Part shown: in pieces, positions 58,311-64,000 of the stretch
Position numbering within the stretch: the first letter of the stretch is position 1
How the letters are laid out: every line of letters begins with the position of its first letter
From: Sipunculus nudus
Lineage: Eukaryota > Annelida > Sipuncula > Golfingiida > Sipunculidae
DNA length: 64,000 bases
Direction: 5' to 3'
Assembly (NCBI GenBank): GCA_026874595.1
Contig: CM049313.1
Span: forward strand, 57,803,159-57,867,158
The notes under the pieces: generated by a model
What the model was told of the DNA's origin: nothing
Databases searched by the model: none
The model's input: only the letters and a program-made list of their open reading frames with translations
Translations under genes and position numbers: made by a program

Positions 58311-59201
58311 CAAACTGATCACAGGACCAATATTTTGGAAAACCTCATAAACATATATCCTTATAGACAAATGCAGCTGAGCGTTGAGACCCATGAGTCC
58401 CTAGTTTAAAATATTAGCAAAAATAAAAAAAATTGATACCTTAAATTTTGCCCAACTTTGACCAAGGCACTTTTTTTCCTGTAACTGCTGTGGATATAAT
58501 TTTCACAGCATGTTTTTGTTAGTGTTTCATCTGTTAACACCAAAAATTTGAAACCAGTTGATCAAAACTGTAGATTTTATTCAAGTTTTCAAGAACCATA
58601 TCACATATTGTTTACATCAAGCTAGTGTAATGCAGTTTGCTAGAGCTCAGCTCCCAAGCTTCAGCTCTCAGTTCCTAAAATTTGACATACAGTTAGATGT
58701 CTCCAAAATCCCCTACCATGCCAAGAATTTTGTCACTAGGACTAAATTCCTTCAAGATATTAATGAAAAACTTCATTTTTCCATTAAAACATGTTGTTAC
58801 ACTTCAAGACTGCCTAATATCAAAACCACTGATCTGACTTTGATCAAATATAATATACATATTTTTAAATACATTCGCTATGCACATGCCAGAAATGATG
58901 TTAGTAAAGTGTACTTTTTTTAAGTTATGGGCCCAAACATAATGCACTTTGTAAAAAAATTAAGAAATATATTTATTGCCTTAACAAAGGGATGGCTGAA
59001 GCTAGAGATTTTTTGTCAGTGATGTAAAATTATTTAATCAAGATTCAATTGTTAACCCAAAATTAGTTTTGGATTTTTCAAATTCTATAAGTTATTAGTA
59101 TAAATATAAAATTAGTACCTTAAATTTTGCCCTACTTTGACCATGGCACGTTTGTTTCCTGTGAGTACTGTTGATATAATTTTCATATCAGCCACACATA
59201 A

Positions 59202-59538
59202 GGCCAAAATAAAAAAAAAGTATGGTTCTCAGGCATTTTTTTTCAGAAATCAATGTGGGCGGGCGCTTTTTTTATTTTAATTTTTTTGGTATGTTTCAAT
59301 TAAAATGTCAAATGATAAGGGAAAAGCATGAAAATAACAGTTTTATTTTGCTAAATAATTAAAAGCACTACAAAACAAAGGAAATTGTATGGTTTTATCT
59401 TCTTGAAAGAAATGTCGAAGCAGCATCTGCTCAAAATTGGAAAGTTTTTATTAAAAATCAAAATAAAAAGTTTTGATGCGGGGGTTTAAAATTGATGCGG
59501 GCGGTGCCTGAGAACCATACCTTTAATTTTTTTTGGCC
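59202..59538. mobile_element. 337-bp PIF/Harbinger-type MITE in the right nest
   Basis: Terminal inverted repeats GGCCAAAATAAAAAAAAAGT and (reverse complement) GGCCAAAAAAAATTAAAGGT continue into ATGGTTCTCAGGCA. TAA flanks both sides (59199-59201, 59539-59541). The empty site exists in the paralogue near 22070 (GAAATCCTTATGTGTGC), so the insertion and its 3-bp duplication are shown directly. A TAA/TTA target and GG-starting ends are the PIF/Harbinger signature. Confidence 0.75.
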
Positions 59539-60876
59539 TAAGGATTTCAGCTTTTAGTTTAGAAAGCTGATAGAAATTGGCCAAAAATTGTAGCTTTTAT
59601 TAATGTGTTTATGAGATCATGTCAGACCCAGGCTCTCCCCAGCCCCTCTTCAGTCACCTGTATGTTGACCTTTTGACCTTTCAGCAAATTATACACGCTT
59701 GAGGCGAGGCATACACTGGGGTAGCCAGGCAGCTTATGGCCAGCCACAGTTGATCCAGGTGTCAAACCCTACTCATCTAGTAGCTGTGTCCAACAACATA
59801 ACAATAAACAATAAATTAATAAATTGTTATTGGTTTTTAATAGCAAATTAAAGAAATATTAATAGAAAAGGATTTTTAGCTGATGAGTAACAGGAAATTA
59901 ACTTGCAGTTACTGATGATGTAAGAATCTTGTATGAATGGATAGAATGTCACGTATTCCAAATAACACAATGCAGTCACCTATGGTATTTTTCAGTTCAA
60001 TTTTAATGATTAAAAAAATAATTCATATTATTCATTACTAATCATTAGGGATTCTATGAAGGAAATTAATGATAGACAAAGATGCAGTTGATAATTTAAA
60101 TCTAGATATCTACTGTGTCTAGTGTGTAGACTGATATGAAAGTAGTCCAAAGTGAATATATTACATTAATATAAATAAATGCTATAAAACCAGGTACTTG
60201 TGATCATAATTTAAATTTGTGAATTTTGTATATTCTGGATTCTCAACATCATTGTTTGGCTAAAACTGAATAAATACCAGACATGGTGTGAATACTTTGC
60301 AAATGTATTTGAATATGAATATGAATATATACTGTATAAAATTTCTTGCATAAGAATGGGAATTCAGGTAAAAATGAAAGTATTTGAATACCAGTGCAAA
60401 TACTTTCAAAATGTATTCATGAATGCATTCATGAATATATTCTATAATATTATTTTAATAATCATTTTTGGTTATATTTTATTAAAAAAATATGATTCTC
60501 TTATTATTTTTAATAAAAATTATATTTGGCACAATATTTGTTATTAAATTTTAATCAATAGTTAAACTCTTATATTATATGTGCTGCTCATAAGTTATTT
60601 GGCAAAGGCAAAATCTCTGTGACAATAGCACTCCCATTTGTTATCAAAATAAATGAAATCAATCCTCTTCCCTGTCTCCAAAGATACTTTCAAAATCATA
60701 CATAAGCTAAATACCAACAACTCATAATACAGCTTATATTTATTACCACACAAAACCAGCATGTGCCTCATTTTCAAATCATATTTTTTTATCAAATATA
60801 ACAGCTGAGTGCCGTGACCCATAGGTCCCTTGTTTTCATAATTATTATAACACAAAAGTAATGTATAGTCATATTG

Positions 60877-61138
60877 CAACTGGCTAACTGCTAAACTGCC
60901 GGCTGGGGAAATTCACCTTGCCAGCAGTTTAAATAGCCCTAGCCTTGCCATAGAATCTAATTAGGAAGGTGTAAAGAATGCTCCATTAGTTGTGAATCTG
61001 CCATCCCTAAGCTGTCTAAAGGTCACATTTGATTGCCTTCACATCAAATTAGAGTATATGTGCTTATGCTGGTAGTTCTGCCTGGCATATACATTGCTGG
61101 CAAGGTAAATTTTTCCCTGCTGGCAGTTTAGCCAATTG
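60877..61138. mobile_element. 262-bp foldback MITE
   Basis: The left end CAACTGGCTAA ... ACTGCCGGCTGGGG and the right end (reverse complement CAATTGGCTAAACTGCC, AGCAGGG) are inverted repeats of about 45 bp that both continue to ACCTTGCCAGCA. The left end has a 7-bp extra CTGCTAA. No convincing target duplication, so superfamily open. Confidence 0.6.
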
Positions 61139-61701
61139 AGACTTTTATTTTATATTATTACTAAGCCTTCAGATACTTATTCACTTGGGCACCAGACAGT
61201 GACACTGTGGTGATATTTAAGTGTGTCTAATTAGGTAATTTGGATGAGCATCTCTAGGATGAAAAGACCATGGATATATACAATTATTCTAATTGACCAC
61301 TATCCTGATGTTTCTTGTTTTAGAGAAGCAATATGTTATTATTACATAACATCCGTAGGACTAGCTGTATTATTGCTGGTATCATAGATCTGTTTGTTTT
61401 AATAATTTGCTTAATCTTGTTGAATTGCAAGTTGCTTGGCTCAAGTGTGCACACCTGAAAAATATTGAATGCATAAAATGGGAAATTCTTAAGATGTTTA
61501 CCAAAGATATAATATACTAACAAACAAAGATGACAAACTACTGTGCAGCATGAGATAGTGCCTATAGCTCCATGGGTGTTTTTTTTTTTGTTTGATAATG
61601 AAAATAAAAGCATTTTCATTTATCATATATATCTAAATAGTTTCATATGTATGTAGCTACATGTGAATTTTATTTTTCATTTCCTTTTTTTCAGTAGAAT
61701 C
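61139..61701. other. Upstream intron of the 61702 exon
   Basis: Non-repetitive; ends in a T-rich tract and acceptor at 61685-61694. No upstream exon was recognised. Confidence 0.3.
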
Positions 61702-61789
61702 ATGGCTTCAACTGACAATGATCAGAATGAGGCTGACCTTGAGGTTGCGACCCTTCTGGCAGCTTCCAGTGCCGCGGAGTTATCATCAG
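61702..61789 (+). CDS. First coding exon of an unrecognised gene running off the right edge
   Basis: An ATG in good context (A at -3, G at +4) opens 29 codons plus one base. It is preceded seven bases upstream by a strong acceptor, a long T-rich tract ending TTTTTTTCAG at 61685-61694, and followed by a donor, CAG/GTTTGT at 61790. The acceptor implies a non-coding 5' exon further left. The peptide starts MASTDNDQNEADLEV and then runs into an Ala/Ser/Leu-rich stretch; it is acidic, has no signal peptide or membrane segment, and looks like a disordered N-terminus of a cytosolic or nuclear protein. Base composition is clearly less A+T-rich than its surroundings. The downstream intron contains the 62194-63646 mobile element, and no second exon is visible before 64000. 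Seen: frame, splice sites and start context. Inferred: that it is a real gene. Product not recognised. Confidence 0.6.
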
Positions 61790-62193
61790 GTTTGTAATAA
61801 ATAATTCAGCAGAAGAATGTTCACAGTAATCACCACAGCAGATATACTGGTAAAATGTGACAGAAGGCATAATGTATAAGATACCATCTCCAGCGTGACA
61901 GGTTACTCCGGTTACACTGTGAGTCTAACACTAACAGATCTTGAATAAACAAGCTTCTCTAACAATTCCAGTAGGAACAATGCCACACTGCCACTCTCTG
62001 TATATTTTCTGCATTGTGCAAACCACACTGATCTGTAGGTTCAATCGCCACAAAAGTCCAGCATCCTAAAACTTGTCAGTAAAGTAAACTTCCCCGGCAA
62101 GGCTTTTCTAATTACTTGATGCATACACAAAATATACAAAATTATTTTTTGGGTGCACTTTTACATACATAAATGATGCCTCCCTCATAATAT

Positions 62194-63646
62194 TTGTATC
62201 CGCCAAAATGAAGTTTTGCGGATACTATGTTTTTGACCCGGTTCTGCCACCGCCGCGTTCTTTTCCGGAGAATTCCTCTGAGACTTCTGAACGGATTTTT
62301 CCGAAATTTACACAAATTATCGGGTCACATGTGAACTATGCCTAACCAATTGGTGTTGACCTCTGACCTTTCCTCTCTGCCCAGCGTCCATTTGTGCGTC
62401 TGTTTCCACACATAAACCCTATCTCGGGAACCGTTTGACCGATCAAGAAAAACATTTTGTACAAATGTAGCCCTTGGATAGCTTTAAAACATACACAAAA
62501 AATGGTTGGGCCACCTGCAACCATGTTTGCACAGTGTCCATCTGTTTGTCTGCCTTGGGTTAAAATCACTTATATCTCTGCAGTGGTTTGACTAATTCAC
62601 CTGAAATTCGGCATGCGTATACATCCTGGATAGCTTTCTTGATTTAATGACAGGTGGCGCTACCTACATTAACGTTCACCCTGCAGACATCAATGCTTAT
62701 ATTTCAGGACTGGTTTGACGTATCTTCCTGAAAATTTGCATGTGTATAGATCTCACAGATCTCTTTATCATATGAGAAACCAGTGGCGGCACCTGCAACC
62801 ATTTTTGCATAGCATCGGTCTGTTTGTCTGCCATGAGATATAATCACTCATATCTCGGCGGTGGTTTGACATATCTGCCTCAATTTTTGCGTGTTTATAC
62901 ATCCTGGACAGCTTTCTTGATTTTATGACAGGTGGCGCCACCAACATTTTAGTTTACGCTGCAGACATCAAGCTCATATCTAGGGGACCGTTTGACCGAT
63001 TGGGCCAAATTTTGCATGTGTATAGATCTCGCATAGCTCTTTATCATTCACAAAACTGGAGGGGCCACCTACAACCATTTTTTCACAATGTCCGTCTGTT
63101 TGTCTGCCCTGGGCTAAAATCACTCATTTCTTGGCAGTGCTTTGACTTATCTGCCTAAAATTTTGCGTGTTTATATATCTTAGATAGCTTTCTCAATTTT
63201 TTTGGCAGGTGGCGCCACCTACCTTTATGTTAATGCTGCAGACATTCAGGCTTATATCCTAGGACCGGTTGGACATATCCCCCTGAAATTTTGCATGTGT
63301 ATAGATCTTACATAGCTCTTAATCATATACAAAATTGGTGGAGCCACTTGCCATCATTTTTGCACAAGTCCTTCTGTTTGTCTGCTGTGGGATAAAATCA
63401 CTCATATACATGTAGTGGTTTGACTTATTTGCCTTTAAATTTTGCATATGTATACAACTTGCACAGCTTTCTGCATTTTGTGGTAGGTGGCGCAACCTAC
63501 ATACACATTTTGGCTGCAGACTTCCATGCTAATATGCAAAACACCTCACTCTATTTCCCCTTGCCGCTCAATCCATGCCTCACTTCACCGTTCCACTCTG
63601 ATTTTTGCGGATACATGTAGTCGCTTGTCGACTACCTGTGTTCTGG
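62194..63646 (+). mobile_element. Helitron-like element, GTATCCGCC family, older copy
   Basis: 5' TTGTATCCGCCAAAATGAAG; 3' GCGGATACATG, hairpin GTAGTCG-CTTGT-CGACTAC, CTGTGTT, CTGG and T. The terminal CTAG has become CTGG. It is more diverged than 31592 and 51928. The core keeps GGTGGCGCCACC at about 62935 and 63210. It sits in the first intron after the 61702-61789 exon. Confidence 0.75.
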
Positions 63647-64000
63647 TTTTTGTTGAAATTATTTTGTGTTTGCACACGGACAATAGATTTAATACACATA
63701 CTAAAACACATATTTCTGTGAAGAGCGTTATTGAATACAGTTAAATAACAATAAAGGGACACTCAAGTGATCAGTTTATGTCTTAGACAAAAGAAAAGGT
63801 GTCACAACAACTTGTGGTATTTAGAGAGAGCTCTTATGAAAAATACACATGGAGTATCTTTCTGTCTTAAAAATCTCTACAAAGAGTAAGTCTGATATAT
63901 ATGCAGGATCAGGTTATATATGAAGATAATGAAGATGGGATCTCTGCATAAAGGCAGATCTTTATAAAAAATCTGTGTTTTATTTCATTACTATAACTGT
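63647..64000. other. No feature recognised
   Basis: A+T-rich sequence after the last mobile element; no exon seen before the window ends. Confidence 0.3.

Larger units (their letters stand above)
55502..58404 (+). mobile_element. Right nest, level 2: AGCTCAG-family element with AGGTCA array
   Basis: The 5' end TATAGCTCAGCTGACTGTAAG folds with the following TCAACTGAGGTATA. The 3' end is TGCAGCTGAGCG, then GAGACCCATGAGTCCCTAG and host T at 58401-58404, a true CTAG in place of CTTG. It carries a GGTGGCACCACC palindrome at 55843 and the AGGTCA-rich units at 56830-58310. It is interrupted by 56108-56804. Net length about 2.2 kb, close to the relative at 5885-10208. Confidence 0.65.
55032..60832 (+). 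mobile_element. Right nest, outer element: second copy of the 2.66-kb AGCTCAG-family element
   Basis: The 3' end is GGTGCCGTGACC-like hairpin and CTTG then T at 60829-60832. The 5' palindrome is lost; the copy is cut at GGACCACAACTATAG on the minus reading at about 55032. It matches 20749-25264 in reverse along its length. It is interrupted by 55502-58404 and by 59202-59538. The pieces rejoin exactly as in the unbroken paralogue at about 25846-25870 (CTAATATTTTAAA followed by AATTTAAAAGATTTTG). Net length is about 2.56 kb against 2.66 kb. Confidence 0.68.

Overview
This is eukaryotic, animal nuclear DNA, A+T-rich (roughly two thirds by eye), with no bacterial-style gene structure. Almost all of it is intronic or intergenic DNA packed with mobile elements. 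Rolling-circle (Helitron/Helentron-like) non-autonomous elements with central tandem repeats, foldback DNA transposons, (TA)n-associated Penelope-like tails and a decayed LINE end together suggest a lophotrochozoan, most likely a bivalve mollusc. That call rests on repeat style remembered from such genomes, not on a search.

Coding content is sparse. Candidate exons are: three minus-strand exons at 5689-5785, 3489-3655 and 159-232 whose phases fit together and which include one membrane segment; a 215-bp minus-strand exon at 45348-45562; a possible plus-strand first exon at 43801-43906; and the best start exon, 61702-61789 (+), which runs off the window to the right. None of the products was recognised. 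No rRNA gene, complete tRNA gene or CRISPR array was seen.

Layout. 1-5.8 kb: the three exons among old repeats. 5.9-10.2 kb: a rolling-circle-type element interrupted by a second one (6055-8001). 12.2-14.4 and 16.7-17.7 kb: two more intact elements. 19.4-27.0 kb: a four-deep nest of rolling-circle elements. 27.4-28.5, 31.6-33.4, 51.9-53.4 and 62.2-63.6 kb: four copies of one family with GTATCCGCC ends and CTAG or CTGG termini. 29.7-30.0 and 36.5-37.5 kb: GTGGGCAG/CCCATGTGC satellite-like DNA, the second invaded by a 702-bp TIR element. 40.1-41.2 kb: a TCGC-rich foldback element invaded by a 503-bp element with a perfect 9-bp target duplication. 41.6-48.5 kb: a stretch bounded by inverted CCCATGTGGG-rich arrays and holding two candidate exons. 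44.5 and 50.2 kb: Penelope-like tails in (TA)n, one with a hammerhead-like core. 55.0-60.8 kb: a second deep nest.

The unifying observation is a common end design. Several families with unrelated sequence share a 5' palindrome whose half-site recurs inverted near the 3' end, followed by a short hairpin and CTAG/CTTG then T. Most of them also carry the palindrome GGTGGCGCCACC in their internal repeat units. Insertion order can be read directly because paralogous copies in the window provide the empty sites.
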